Shown piece after piece: positions 1-10,200 of a DNA stretch of 64,000 nucleotides (its first letter is position 1; each line of letters begins with the position of its first letter). The notes beneath the pieces are model-generated. The model worked only from the letters and a program-made list of their open reading frames with translations. It did no database searches and had not been told where the DNA came from. Where the stretch lies: positions 16,188 through 80,187 of the forward strand of contig JAJFHE010000047.1 in NCBI GenBank assembly GCA_021775755.1, in the 5' to 3' direction. The stretch comes from Hyphomicrobiales bacterium (GTDB lineage: Bacteria; Pseudomonadota; Alphaproteobacteria; Rhizobiales; JAJFHB01). The position numbers and the translations under genes were made by a program.

Positions 1-1
1 C

Positions 2-337
2 ATACTCGATGCCTGCCGCAACAACCCGTTCACGAACCGTATGCAGATGTCGGGCACGCGCAGCGTCGGCCGCGGGCTGGGGCTGATCGAACCGGAAGGC
101 GGCACGCTGGTGGCCTACGCCGCGCGGCACGGGCAGGTGGCGCTCGACGGCGATGGCACGAACAGCCCCTATGTGAACGCGCTGCTGCAGCACCTGAACA
201 CGGAGAAACTCGAAATCAACCTCCTGTTCCGCCGCGTGCGCGATACGGTGCGCCAACTCACCGGCCAGTCGCAGGAGCCCTACGTTTACGGCTCGCTGCC
301 GAGCGAGGAGCTCTACTTCAATCTGGGTGTGGAGTGA
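2..337 (+). CDS. Caspase-like (C14) protein, C-terminal fragment cut by window edge
   Basis: The frame is open from the first bases, so the gene begins upstream and only about 111 C-terminal residues are visible. It starts at the catalytic-cysteine motif (ILDACRNNPF, Cys codon at 14-16). It continues through the conserved tail found in the next three genes: a GLGLIEPEGGTL segment, RHGQVALDGDG, NSPYVNALLQHL and the ending YVYGSLPSEELYF. By analogy with its neighbours the missing part should hold a signal peptide, peptidoglycan-binding-like repeats and the catalytic histidine, but that is inference. The stop codon lies 3 bp before the next start, and a GGAG in its last codons serves that next gene, so the genes look translationally linked. 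Confidence 0.9.
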   Translation: MLDACRNNPFTNRMQMSGTRSVGRGLGLIEPEGGTLVAYAARHGQVALDGDGTNSPYVNALLQHLNTEKLEINLLFRRVRDTVRQLTGQSQEPYVYGSLPSEELYFNLGVE

Positions 338-340
338 TCA

Positions 341-3130
341 ATGTCGATGCTGCGCAAACTGTTCGTACTCCTGGTGGTAGGAGTGTTCGTGTTCGCCGTT
401 CCCTCGCTGGACCCGGCCTATGGCGATACGCGCGTCAGTGCAGTCCAGCAGGAACTGAAAAACCTCGGCTATAACCCGGGGCCCGTGGACGGGGCCTGGG
501 GCCAGCAGACAGAGCGGGCAGCGCGCCGCTTCATGCGCTCGAAGAACTACAATCTCTCTCAGGTGTTCCGCTCCGGCAGGGTCGATGTAAACAAGCTGCT
601 TGGTCTTCTGCGCTCGTCGGGAACCAGAACCGCGACCGGTGATGTCAAAAAGATACAACGCCTCCTCGCACAAATGGGATACAGCCCGGGAACCGCGGAT
701 GGCCGGTGGGACAATACAGTGTTGTCGGCGGCGCGGCGGTTTGCGGCGGCGCGCTCTCTGTCGTCGTCGATCTGGCGGCCTCAGGGGCGGGTCAGTTACT
801 CAGCGCTTCTTGTGCATTTGAAGCTTGCCCAGCGGGCCGGCCACCGCGCCGGCCGCACGTCGGTCGCCGCTTCGGGAGAGTGGCACGGTTCCGCGCCGAC
901 GCGTGCGGATGTGCGGGCAATCGAAATTCTGCTCGGCACTCTTGGCTATGACCCGGGCTCGCGCGATGGCGTATGGGACGCCAAGACGCTCGCTGCGGTC
1001 CGGCGCTTCGCCCGCGACCGGTCCATCGATACAAGCATCTGGCGGCCGGGCAACCGTGTCAGTGCTTCCGCTCTAATGGTTCACCTGAGGCTGGCGAAAC
1101 GCTCAGGACACCGGGCGGGATCGACGCAAACGGCGTCGTCGGGTTCCGGGCAGGCTGCATCGGGCGGTAGTGTTTCCCGGGAACGCCTGAAGCGGATCGA
1201 GGAGCTGCTCGCGAAGGTCGGCCATGATCCCGGGCCGGTGGATGGCGTCTGGAACCGGCAGTCTGAGACGGCAGCACGGCATTTCGCCCGCGAACGGCGG
1301 ATCGGGGGCCGAAACTGGGGGCGCATTAACCGTGAAGACGCTTCCATTATCATCAATCAGCTCGTCATCGCCGAGCGGAGTGGAAGCAGTGTTGCTGGTT
1401 CTTCCTCGGATAGTGCGAGTTCTGCGGCGCAGGCCAGGCCTTCGCCGAGCGACACGCGCCGTATTGAAACACTCCTCTCCGATCTTGAGTATTTGTCGCT
1501 ACCCCCTGACGGTACTTGGAATGCCACGACGGAACGTGCGGTCGAACGCTTTCTTGCAGCCAATGACCTCTCGAACTTGAACTGGAAGAACGGTAATCGG
1601 GTCAGAACCAGTATGCTTATCCGCCGGCTCGAGATCGCTTATCGTCGTCGGGACCAGGCGCAGACAAATACGCAAACGGCTAACGCTGGAACGCAGGAGT
1701 ATCGAGATCAGGCAGGGCTAACTACGCTGCAGGTTCGGACAATCAAGCAACTGCTTGCTGTGCTGGGTTACGATCCGGGATCTCAGGACAATCGTTGGGA
1801 TGAACAAATGATGTCGGCAGCCCGCCGATTTGCGCAGTCATGGGGCCTTGAGGAAGATGCGTGGTTTCGTGACGGCACAGTCGTTCGCGCCGTGTTTTAC
1901 AATCAGCTCCGCCTCGCGCAGCGCCAAGGGCACTATGCATCCGCTGCGCAAAATGTGCCAGAATCGACAGGAGGGTCGACAGGGGGGTCGACAGGGGAGT
2001 CGACAGGAGAGACGGCAGACAGTCTTGTTCGCACCGGGGCGTTGGCATTGCTCAGCCGTAAGTACGATGAAGCGCTCGCGGCGTTTTCAAAAGCGCTCGA
2101 GCGCGAGCCGGGTCGTGCCGAAGCGCATGATTACCGCGGTCGCACCTATCTCGCCCGGGGAGACACGACACGCGCTATTGCCGAATTTACCCGGGCCATT
2201 GAACTCAACAGCGCTTTTGCTCTTGCTCACGCGAACAGAGCCGGAGCCCATGAACGCGTTGGCCGCTTGACCCGCGCGTTGGAAGACCTTGCAGCGGCGG
2301 TCAGGCTGGAACCTGATAATACCGAGTATCAGGCGGCCTTGGCGCGCACGGCGCAGCTTCTGGTGGCGGCTCCAGCCGCGTCGCCCGCGCCTGCGCAGGC
2401 ATCTCCACCGCCAGTGTCCGTAAGCACGGAGACCCGCGTGGCGCTGGTCATCGGCAACTCGCGATATGACAACGTGCCCTCCCTGCGCAATCCGGAGGGC
2501 GATGCGCGTGCGGTTGCCACGTCGTTCGAGCGGCTGGGGTTTTCTGACGTCACACTCAGGTTCGATCTTGGCCGCGACGAACTCATCGATGCATTGAGAA
2601 CATTCTCCGACAAGGCGGTGACAGCCGACTGGGCGGTGGTCTACTTCGCCGGCCACGGCTTTGAGATGGGCGGCGTCAATTATCTGGTGCCGGTCGATGC
2701 AAAGCTTGTGCGCGATACGCATGCAAGCTTCGAGGCGGTGCAGCTCGACCAGTTGCTGACGGCGATGTCCGGTGCGCGCAAACTGCGGCTGGCCATCCTC
2801 GATGCCTGCCGCAACAACCCGTTCACCAGCCGCATGCAGATGTCGGGTACCCGCAGTGTCGGGCGCGGGCTCGGGCTGATCGAGCCCGAGGGCGGCACGC
2901 TGGTCGCCTACGCCGCCCGGCACGGGCAGGTGGCGCTCGATGGCGATGGCGCCAACAGTCCTTATGTCAGTGCGCTTCTGCAGCATATGGCAACAGAAAA
3001 GCTCGAAATCGGCCTTCTTTTCCGCCACGTGCGCGATACGGTGCGCCAGCTCACCGGCCAGTCGCAGGAGCCCTATGTCTACGGCTCGCTGCCGAGCGAG
3101 GCGCTTTACTTCAACCCGGGCGGGGAGTGA
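341..3130 (+). CDS. Exported caspase-like protease with six PG-binding-like repeats and TPRs
   Basis: 929 residues. An N-terminal signal peptide (hydrophobic residues 6-22, likely cleavage after AYG) suggests export. Six repeats of about 70-95 residues follow between roughly residues 31 and 525, with the core [LM]-G-[YH]-x-P-G-x-x-D-G-x-W typical of the peptidoglycan-binding_1 fold. The fifth (EYLSLPPDGTW) is degenerate. A Gly/Ser/Thr linker leads to about three TPRs (residues 560-660) and a Pro/Ala linker. The C14 caspase domain occupies 698-929, with catalytic His772 (YFAGHGFE) and Cys823 (LDACRNNPF). Both residues are present, so an active orthocaspase is expected. No substrate is evident. 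The start has GGAG 6 bp upstream and sits 3 bp after the previous stop; an alternative ATG lies two codons in. Confidence 0.93.
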   Translation: MSMLRKLFVLLVVGVFVFAVPSLDPAYGDTRVSAVQQELKNLGYNPGPVDGAWGQQTERAARRFMRSKNYNLSQVFRSGRVDVNKLLGLLRSSGTRTATGDVKKIQRLLAQMGYSPGTADGRWDNTVLSAARRFAAARSLSSSIWRPQGRVSYSALLVHLKLAQRAGHRAGRTSVAASGEWHGSAPTRADVRAIEILLGTLGYDPGSRDGVWDAKTLAAVRRFARDRSIDTSIWRPGNRVSASALMVHLRLAKRSGHRAGSTQTASSGSGQAASGGSVSRERLKRIEELLAKVGHDPGPVDGVWNRQSETAARHFARERRIGGRNWGRINREDASIIINQLVIAERSGSSVAGSSSDSASSAAQARPSPSDTRRIETLLSDLEYLSLPPDGTWNATTERAVERFLAANDLSNLNWKNGNRVRTSMLIRRLEIAYRRRDQAQTNTQTANAGTQEYRDQAGLTTLQVRTIKQLLAVLGYDPGSQDNRWDEQMMSAARRFAQSWGLEEDAWFRDGTVVRAVFYNQLRLAQRQGHYASAAQNVPESTGGSTGGSTGESTGETADSLVRTGALALLSRKYDEALAAFSKALEREPGRAEAHDYRGRTYLARGDTTRAIAEFTRAIELNSAFALAHANRAGAHERVGRLTRALEDLAAAVRLEPDNTEYQAALARTAQLLVAAPAASPAPAQASPPPVSVSTETRVALVIGNSRYDNVPSLRNPEGDARAVATSFERLGFSDVTLRFDLGRDELIDALRTFSDKAVTADWAVVYFAGHGFEMGGVNYLVPVDAKLVRDTHASFEAVQLDQLLTAMSGARKLRLAILDACRNNPFTSRMQMSGTRSVGRGLGLIEPEGGTLVAYAARHGQVALDGDGANSPYVSALLQHMATEKLEIGLLFRHVRDTVRQLTGQSQEPYVYGSLPSEALYFNPGGE
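1964..2011 (+). repeat. Four 12-bp tandem repeats in the linker coding region
   Basis: Four consecutive copies of a 12-bp unit of the form TCGACAGGRGRG (or GGG) lie inside the caspase gene. They encode the GGSTGGSTGEST-type linker between the PG-binding repeats and the TPRs. The unit is a multiple of three, so copy-number change would keep the frame. The linker may vary in length between strains. Confidence 0.85.
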
Positions 3131-3134
3131 GACG

Positions 3135-5543
3135 ATGTCGATGCTGCGCAGGCTGGTTGCGTTTCTGCTGGTGGTCGGTGCGCTGGCCCTTGTGATCCTG
3201 CCCGGTGATGGTGCGCAAGCCGCAAACACACGCGGTGAGATCATCAACATCCAGCAGTCGCTTATCCGCCTTGGATACAGTCCCGGCACGATCGACGGCG
3301 TGTGGGGCGGCCAAACCGAGCGGGAGGCACGGAAGTTCATTTCCGATAACGGCCTCGACGCGAGCCGGATATTCGTTTCCGGTACGCTTTTCGCAAGACG
3401 TCTTGTCAAGGCTTTGAACCGGGCGCTTATCGCGCAGAACGGACAACCCCAGACCGCGCCACCTCAGGGCAGTACGATCACGCAGTCGGGAGGCAGCGGA
3501 ACGGGCTCGTCTTCGGGGAGTTCCGGAATTCAGCAGGGGTCGGGTGACGAGGCCGGCGGTTCCCTGAGTGCAAACTCGCAAAGTTTGGGGAACTCGCAAC
3601 GTGAAACGCCGGTGCAAGCTCAGGGGCAATCGGTATCGGGCTCCGGCCAGTATGCGACCAACTTCAATGCACCGTTCGTTGTCCGGCGGGCCGAAACCCA
3701 GCTTGCACGAATGGGCTATGACCCGGGCCTGGTCGATGGTCGGTGGACGCAGGACACATCCGCCGCAGCACATGCCTTTGCCGTTGCGCTTGGAGTGGCG
3801 GGCGAAGTCGTCCCGAACGGCGGGGAAGTTGACCGCAGCGCATTGGCAGGCCACCTGTCTGCGGCGCTGGCGACCGGACATCGTGCTGAAACAACAACGG
3901 TGACCAGCGCTGCCAACTCGCTGGGCGGCGGTGCGACAAGGGAAGACATCCACCGGATCGAGGAGCTGCTTGCGCTTCTGGGCTATGACCCGGGGCAGTC
4001 CGACGGGGTGTGGGATGTGCGGGCCGCCGCTGCGGCACACAAGTTCGCCCGCACGCGCGGGCTGAACGACAACTACTGGCGGCCCGGCGGTCGCATTTCA
4101 CCAACAGCATTGCTTGGCCAGCTCGCGCTGGCGGAACGCGAACACAATCCGCAAGGCGTCGCGGCCAGGGAAACATTGCAAATCGAGCGTTTGCTGTCCG
4201 GGTTCGGTTACGATCCCGGCGAGATCGACGGCAGATACGACTTTGCCACGAACGTTGCGGTGCGACAGTTCCTTCGCAGCCGCGGGCGCGAAAGCATCAA
4301 CTGGCGGCGCAACGGCCGTATCAGATACGATGTTGTTCTGGCGGAGTTGCAGGAAGCCGGCGCCGGCACTGCGGCACAACCTCAATCGCCCACGGTGGCT
4401 GACGGACCCGTGGCACCTTCCACCGCCCCCGGGGAGACCGCCGACAGCCTGATCCAAAGCGGGGCAGTGGCGCTTTTGAGCGGTAAACATGGCGATGCGC
4501 TTGCCGCCTTCTCAAGGGCGCTGGAACTTGATGGCGGACGCGCCGATGCACATGACTACCGGGGCCGAACCTATCTCGCCGATGGCGACACGGTCCGTGC
4601 CATCGCGGACTTTACCCGCGCCATCGAACTCGACAGCAGTTTTGCGCTTGCGCATGCAAACCGGGCAACGGCCTACGAGCGCGACGGCAATTTTGCTCGT
4701 GCACTCGAGGACCGGGCAGCCGCATTGCGGCTTGAACCAGGCAATGCGCGTTATCAGGCGGCGCTGTCGCAGACGGCGCAGAGCCTCGCGGCGGGAACCA
4801 CGCCTGCACCGGCATCCGCACCCACCCCCTCTGCGATTGCTGAACGACGCGTGGCGCTCGTCATCGGCAATTCGCGCTATGAACACGCGGCCTCGCTGCG
4901 CAACCCTCAAGGCGATGCGCGCGCCGTGGCGGAGGCGTTTGAACGCCTCGGGTTTTCCGAAGTTACGTTGCAATTCGATCTCGGCCGGGAAGCCCTCATA
5001 TCGGCGTTGCGCACGTTCGGCGACAAGGCCTCCGTTGCCGACTGGGCAGTCGTCTATTTCGCCGGGCACGGATTTGAGATCGACGGCGTCAACTATCTCG
5101 TACCCGTCGACGCACGGCTTGAACGCGATGCCCATGTGCGCTGGGAGGCGATCGCGCTCGACGATCTTCTGAGTTCCATGGAGGGCGCGCGCAAGCTGCG
5201 CCTTGCGATCCTCGATGCCTGCCGCAACAACCCGTTCACGAGCCGTATGCAGGTTGCCTCTACACGCAGCGTGGGGCGTGGGCTTGGTCTGATCGAGCCG
5301 GAGGGCGGCACGCTCGTCGCCTATGCGGCGCGGCACGGTCAGGTGGCACTCGATGGCGATGGCGCCAACAGCCCTTATGTCAGCGCGCTGCTGCAGCACC
5401 TGACAACGCAGGGGCTTGAGATCAACCTGCTCTTCCGCCGCGTGCGCGACACCGTGCGCCAGCTCACCGGACAGGCGCAGGAACCTTACGTCTATGGCTC
5501 GCTACCGAGTGAGGAGCTTTACTTCAACCCGGGAGGGGAATGA
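3135..5543 (+). CDS. Exported caspase-like protease with four PG-binding-like repeats and TPRs
   Basis: 802 residues from the ATG at 3135, four bases after the previous stop and behind GGGGAG. An upstream extension of the frame would overlap the previous gene and lacks its signal peptide, so it was rejected. Layout: signal peptide (cleavage near AQA); one PG-binding-like repeat (about 37-95); a long Gly/Ser/Gln-rich low-complexity linker (about 100-175); three more repeats (about 180-410), two with the W-x-x-x-GRI tail; TPRs (about 435-545); caspase domain 571-802 with His645 and Cys696. The caspase domain is nearly identical to those of the flanking genes, whereas the repeat region is much more divergent. 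Function is unknown; a periplasmic or surface location is inferred from the signal peptide. Confidence 0.93.
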   Translation: MSMLRRLVAFLLVVGALALVILPGDGAQAANTRGEIINIQQSLIRLGYSPGTIDGVWGGQTEREARKFISDNGLDASRIFVSGTLFARRLVKALNRALIAQNGQPQTAPPQGSTITQSGGSGTGSSSGSSGIQQGSGDEAGGSLSANSQSLGNSQRETPVQAQGQSVSGSGQYATNFNAPFVVRRAETQLARMGYDPGLVDGRWTQDTSAAAHAFAVALGVAGEVVPNGGEVDRSALAGHLSAALATGHRAETTTVTSAANSLGGGATREDIHRIEELLALLGYDPGQSDGVWDVRAAAAAHKFARTRGLNDNYWRPGGRISPTALLGQLALAEREHNPQGVAARETLQIERLLSGFGYDPGEIDGRYDFATNVAVRQFLRSRGRESINWRRNGRIRYDVVLAELQEAGAGTAAQPQSPTVADGPVAPSTAPGETADSLIQSGAVALLSGKHGDALAAFSRALELDGGRADAHDYRGRTYLADGDTVRAIADFTRAIELDSSFALAHANRATAYERDGNFARALEDRAAALRLEPGNARYQAALSQTAQSLAAGTTPAPASAPTPSAIAERRVALVIGNSRYEHAASLRNPQGDARAVAEAFERLGFSEVTLQFDLGREALISALRTFGDKASVADWAVVYFAGHGFEIDGVNYLVPVDARLERDAHVRWEAIALDDLLSSMEGARKLRLAILDACRNNPFTSRMQVASTRSVGRGLGLIEPEGGTLVAYAARHGQVALDGDGANSPYVSALLQHLTTQGLEINLLFRRVRDTVRQLTGQAQEPYVYGSLPSEELYFNPGGE

Positions 5544-5547
5544 GGCT

Positions 5548-7161
5548 ATGGCAGTCAATCTTCGAAAGATCGTTATTCTTGTCCTGCTTACGCTTGCCGT
5601 AACTGTGACGAACCACTGTCGAGACGCACATGCGTCTCAGGTGACAGAAATCAAGGCCCTGCTAGGGGATTTGGGCTTTAATACGGGGCCGCAGAATCTC
5701 TCGTGGTATGACGTGCCGGCACGCGGCGCACGCAACTTTCTCTCGGCAGCACAGTTGAACCCATCCGATTTTGAGTTGTTCGATCACCGGGCGGATACTG
5801 GCGATCTTTCCCAACTCTTAGATGCACTGCGCACTTTTTCTGACGCTGCCGAGGTGGCGCGGCGGAGCGTGCCGGGAACAAACGACACGGAGCGTATTGA
5901 AAAGTTGCTGGCGGCGCTTGGTTACTTTTCCCAGACACCCGACCCTGTTTGGAGCGTGGCGACCAAATTGGCCGCCAGCCGCTTCGTGGACCATAATCAC
6001 CTCACATCGATCGAACTGGGGACCCGTGGCATGGCGGGCGCGCCGCTTCTCATCATATATCTCGTTGATGCTCGCGAGGCGGGTCGAGTTAATCCGGCAG
6101 GACAGAATGCGCCATCATCGCTGTCGGAAGCGGCGGCCCCGCCACAGCTTATGCGGAACTCCGCTTCCCGTCTTGCCATCCGCCGCATCGAAAGCATGCT
6201 GGCTGGGATGGGGTACGACCCTGGAAACCTGGATGGAAGATGGACAGATGATACCGGTCTGGCTGTTCGCGCATTTGCGAACTCGCTGGGAAAGTACGAA
6301 GAAATTGTGATAGAGGCCGGCATAGTCGATCATGAGGTCCTGGCCCATCTTCTCATCGCTGCCGGTGAAGTTGGGCACCGTGCAGACGGTGCCTCTGCGC
6401 CGGTGCCAGAAACTTCCGTAGCCGTGGCGCCGCAACCAACCGCACCGGCGGCGCTCGACGAGACCCGCGTCGCGCTCGTCATCGGCAACTCGCGCTACGA
6501 GCATGCCGCCTCGTTACGTAACCCGGCGGGAGACGCCCGCGCCATGGCCGATGCTTTCCGGGAACTTGGGTTTTCGCAGGTTACGCTAGAACTCGATCTC
6601 GGCCGCGACGCACTGGCATCGGCCTTGCGCTCATTTGGCGATCAGGCCCTGACCGCGGATTGGGCGGTGATCTATTTCGCCGGCCATGGCTTCGAAGTCG
6701 ACGGGGTCAATTATCTGGTTCCGGTCGACGCCAAGCTCGAGCGCGATACGCATCTGCGCTGGGAGGCAATTCAACTGGATGACGTTCTCGGCGCCATGAC
6801 CGGTGCCAGCAAGATCAGGTTGGCGATTCTCGACGCCTGCAGAAACAACCCGTTCACAAGCCGCATGCAAACCTCCTCAACACGCAGCATCGGGCGCGGC
6901 CTTGCGCTGATCGAGCCTGAGGGCGGCACGCTGGTCGCCTATGCGGCCCGGCACGGGCAGGTGGCGCTCGACGGAGATGGCGCCAACAGTCCCTATGTCA
7001 GCGCGCTGTTACAGCATCTGGACACGGAAAAGCTCGAAATCAGTCTGCTGTTCCGCCACGTGCGAGACACGGTGCGCCAGCTCACCGGTCAGGCGCAGGA
7101 GCCTTACGTTTACGGCTCGTTGCCGAGCGAAGCGCTTTACTTCAATCCGGGAGGGGAGTGA
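5548..7161 (+). CDS. Exported caspase-like protease, short form without TPRs
   Basis: 537 residues from the ATG at 5548, behind GGGAGGGG and four bases after the previous stop. A signal peptide (hydrophobic residues 8-20, likely cleavage at AHA) is followed by three PG-binding-like repeats. The first two are degenerate: the P-G-x-x-D-G core is lost, as in LGFNTGPQNLSW and LGYFSQTPDPVW. The third is canonical (MGYDPGNLDGRW). A Pro/Ala linker leads directly to the caspase domain (306-537) with His380 and Cys431. The TPRs of its two upstream paralogs are missing. It is the shortest complete member of the array and probably arose by duplication and internal loss. Confidence 0.93.
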   Translation: MAVNLRKIVILVLLTLAVTVTNHCRDAHASQVTEIKALLGDLGFNTGPQNLSWYDVPARGARNFLSAAQLNPSDFELFDHRADTGDLSQLLDALRTFSDAAEVARRSVPGTNDTERIEKLLAALGYFSQTPDPVWSVATKLAASRFVDHNHLTSIELGTRGMAGAPLLIIYLVDAREAGRVNPAGQNAPSSLSEAAAPPQLMRNSASRLAIRRIESMLAGMGYDPGNLDGRWTDDTGLAVRAFANSLGKYEEIVIEAGIVDHEVLAHLLIAAGEVGHRADGASAPVPETSVAVAPQPTAPAALDETRVALVIGNSRYEHAASLRNPAGDARAMADAFRELGFSQVTLELDLGRDALASALRSFGDQALTADWAVIYFAGHGFEVDGVNYLVPVDAKLERDTHLRWEAIQLDDVLGAMTGASKIRLAILDACRNNPFTSRMQTSSTRSIGRGLALIEPEGGTLVAYAARHGQVALDGDGANSPYVSALLQHLDTEKLEISLLFRHVRDTVRQLTGQAQEPYVYGSLPSEALYFNPGGE

Positions 7162-7208
7162 TGGTGCGTTGGTAACGCCCAAACACGCTCGAAGCGGAGG
7201 ATTGGTTG

Positions 7209-10200
7209 ATGATGCGCAAACTGCTTGTACTTTTACTGTGCGGCCTGTTCCTGTTCGCCATGCCGCCGCAGGATGAGGCTTACAGTGATAGCCGGGTTGC
7301 GCAGATCCAGCGCTCTCTCACCGAGCTTGGCTACAATCCGGGTCCGGTTGACGGTGCCTGGGGGAGCCGCACCGAACGTGCAGTACGGCAGTTTCTGCGC
7401 GACAATTCCCGACCTATATCGTACGTCTTCCGCGACTATGGAGTGGACTACAACCGCCTCCTTACATCACTTGAGATACGCTCGAACAGCGGCAATGGCC
7501 GCGCGGGCGCGTTGCAAGACACTGCGGACGGAAGGTTGCGCACTCCATCAGCTCAACAGACCGAACGGGTCGAAAAGCTGCTTGTGGCGCTTGGGTATTT
7601 CGATCAAGTGCCGAATGGTGTTTGGGACGACGCTACCAACGCAGCGGTCAAGCAGTTCGTGGCCGAAAGTTCCCGGAACATTGTGTGGAGGCAGGGTCAG
7701 CGGGTGCGCGTGCAGGTTCTCCTGAATGAGCTGCGGCGCGGATCCCACGGGCGTGATTCCGTTACTCAGGTGACGGTTTGGGATGATTCACGTTTCACCG
7801 ATATCACGGACGCGAAAGTGCGAAGGATAGAGAAGCTGCTGGACAAGCTCGGATACCTGACCGAAAAGCCGGACGGCCACTGGACCGATGAAACATTCGC
7901 TGCCGCGCTGCTATTTGCAAGAGGCCGAAGCCTCGATGAGGCTGCTTGGCATTCAGGCGGTCGTATCAATCCCGATGCGCTCATTTCGGAGCTCGAACGT
8001 GGTGAGTACGATGGCCATCGGGCTTCCTCGTTCCCGGCCATCTATCGGTCAGATGTACGGAGCGGCGGCGCGCCCTCTATACAGGAAGTTCGAGAGATAC
8101 AAATCCTCCTGGCAACACTTGGCTACGATCCCGGAGCGCGCGATGGCGTGTGGACCATCGACACCCGTCTGGCGACGGAGCAGTTTGCACTGGACCGTTC
8201 GCTCGAAGCAGACACATGGCGGTCGGGCGGGAGAATCAATGCATTAGCTCTTCAGGTTCACCTGAAGCTTGCCAGACGGCAGGGACACAGTGGCAGATCA
8301 CGCCATGAGCACGAAACCGAAACCCAGGCGGCGGTTTCGGGTGCTGCACGTTTCACTGACATCACGATCGCGCAAGTGCGAAAGATAGAGCTTCTGCTGG
8401 ACAGTCTCGGATACCTGATCGCATGGCTGGATGGCCACTGGAGCGATGAAACTTTCGTTGCCGCACAGTGGTTTGCCAGAGACCGAAGCCTGGATGACAC
8501 TGCCTGGAGGCCGGAAGGCCGCATCGATCCCGATGCGCTGATTGAAGAGCTCGGACGTGCCGCCGCCGCCGGCCATCACGTGCAGTGGGCGGCTATTGCG
8601 ACGTCGGAAGAGTGGGAGTGGGGTCCTGGATTGAGGTGGGCCGTTAACAGGGAAGTTCAAACGCTTCTTCGCGATATTGATTATCCGTTCTTCGCCGTTA
8701 ATAACGATACTTGGTCTGTCGGTATGACGATCGCCGTATTGCGGCTTGCAAATCAGAACGATCTGAATTTCGACGATCTGTCCCCCGCTCCGGGTCAGAT
8801 AGATGGAGATGCACTAATTGAGGCGCTCACCGCCGCCAAGCAGGAACGGATTGAAGCGCAAACAGCGCAGGCGCAGACCGGTGGCGCCGAAACGGCGCCC
8901 GACCGGACTATGCAGGTCGAACAGCTGCTGTCCGACCTTGGCTATGAAGTGGGACCCGTTGATGGCGACTGGGAGGCGCAGGCGCTCTCAGCCGCACGTG
9001 TGTTCGCGCACGACCGGGGACTGGAGGACGCCCTTTGGAAGCCCAACGGCGCCGTCAATTTCACCGTACTGACTGTTCATCTCGAACTCGCAAAACGGGC
9101 GGGTCAGCGCGCCGTTGACTCGCACACGGCGGGCGAGGCAAATCCAGGTGGAAGGACGCATGGCGGCAACGCTGCCATTGTGCCGCAGTTCGGCCACTCG
9201 GCTTGGGTTTCTTCTCTGGCGCTGTCGCACGATGGCCGCATGCTGGCTTCGGGTGGCGCCGACAACGCCGTCATTCTCTGGGACATTGAAACGGGTGAGG
9301 TGCTGAACGTGCTCAAGAAGCATAGTGAAACTGTTCTAAGCGTCGCGATTTCGCCGGACGGATCTCTGGTGGCTTCGGGCGGAAACGATCACACAGTGCT
9401 TGTCTGGAACACTTCAACGGGTGAAATTGTACAACGCGTCGGTGGTTTTCGTGACGCGGTGGAGGCACTGTGGTTTCACGACGATGGCCGCAGCCTCATG
9501 ATGGCGGAAACGATCAATGTGGGCACATCGGACCTGGCGACCGGCAACCGGCGTGTGATGAGCGGAGGGCTGGGCACTGGGCTGTCGCCGGATCGTTCCC
9601 TGATGATCCAGGCGATCGACCGCCGACGAGGCCTTCGCATCGCGGATGCAACGACCGGTGAGACAGTCAGCCAGTTTACATTGCCCGGGGAACTTGCCTA
9701 CGAGAACAATGCCGGTTCGGTCGGCTGGTCGCCCGATAATGACCGTGTCGCCGTTATCGCCGGAACAGCGCAAAACATCAGTGATGCCAAATACTTGATG
9801 GTTTTCGAGGTGGCAACGGGGAAAGAGTTGTCGCGCACGGAATACGCCGGCGATGTGTTTTATCCGCGTAACCAGCGCCTGACTTTCTTCGCGGATGGGA
9901 ACAGGCTTCTTGTCCGCACATTCGAAGAAGCGCAAATCTGGGATACGCGCAACGGCGAGGTGCTCAACACCTTTGCGCATGAGGGCTCGCACGTAACGTC
10001 CGCTCGCCTGGCGGAAAACGACGAGCAGGTTGTAACCGGCGGTGCAGACGGATCGATCCTGCTCTGGGATGTGGCGACGGGACGGCAAGTGCGGGCATTT
10101 GGCGGCGAAGTGCCGGCGATCACGTCGGTTGCGGTTTCTCCGGATCGTCAACGTATTGCCACTGGCGGCAGTGACGGCACGGTTCGCGTATGGGATCGCC

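Noticed and set aside
2087..3409. A 440-codon minus-strand open frame opposite the caspase domain
   Set aside because: It mirrors the conserved caspase coding sequence and recurs at the equivalent place opposite the other paralogs, so it is a by-product of codon usage.
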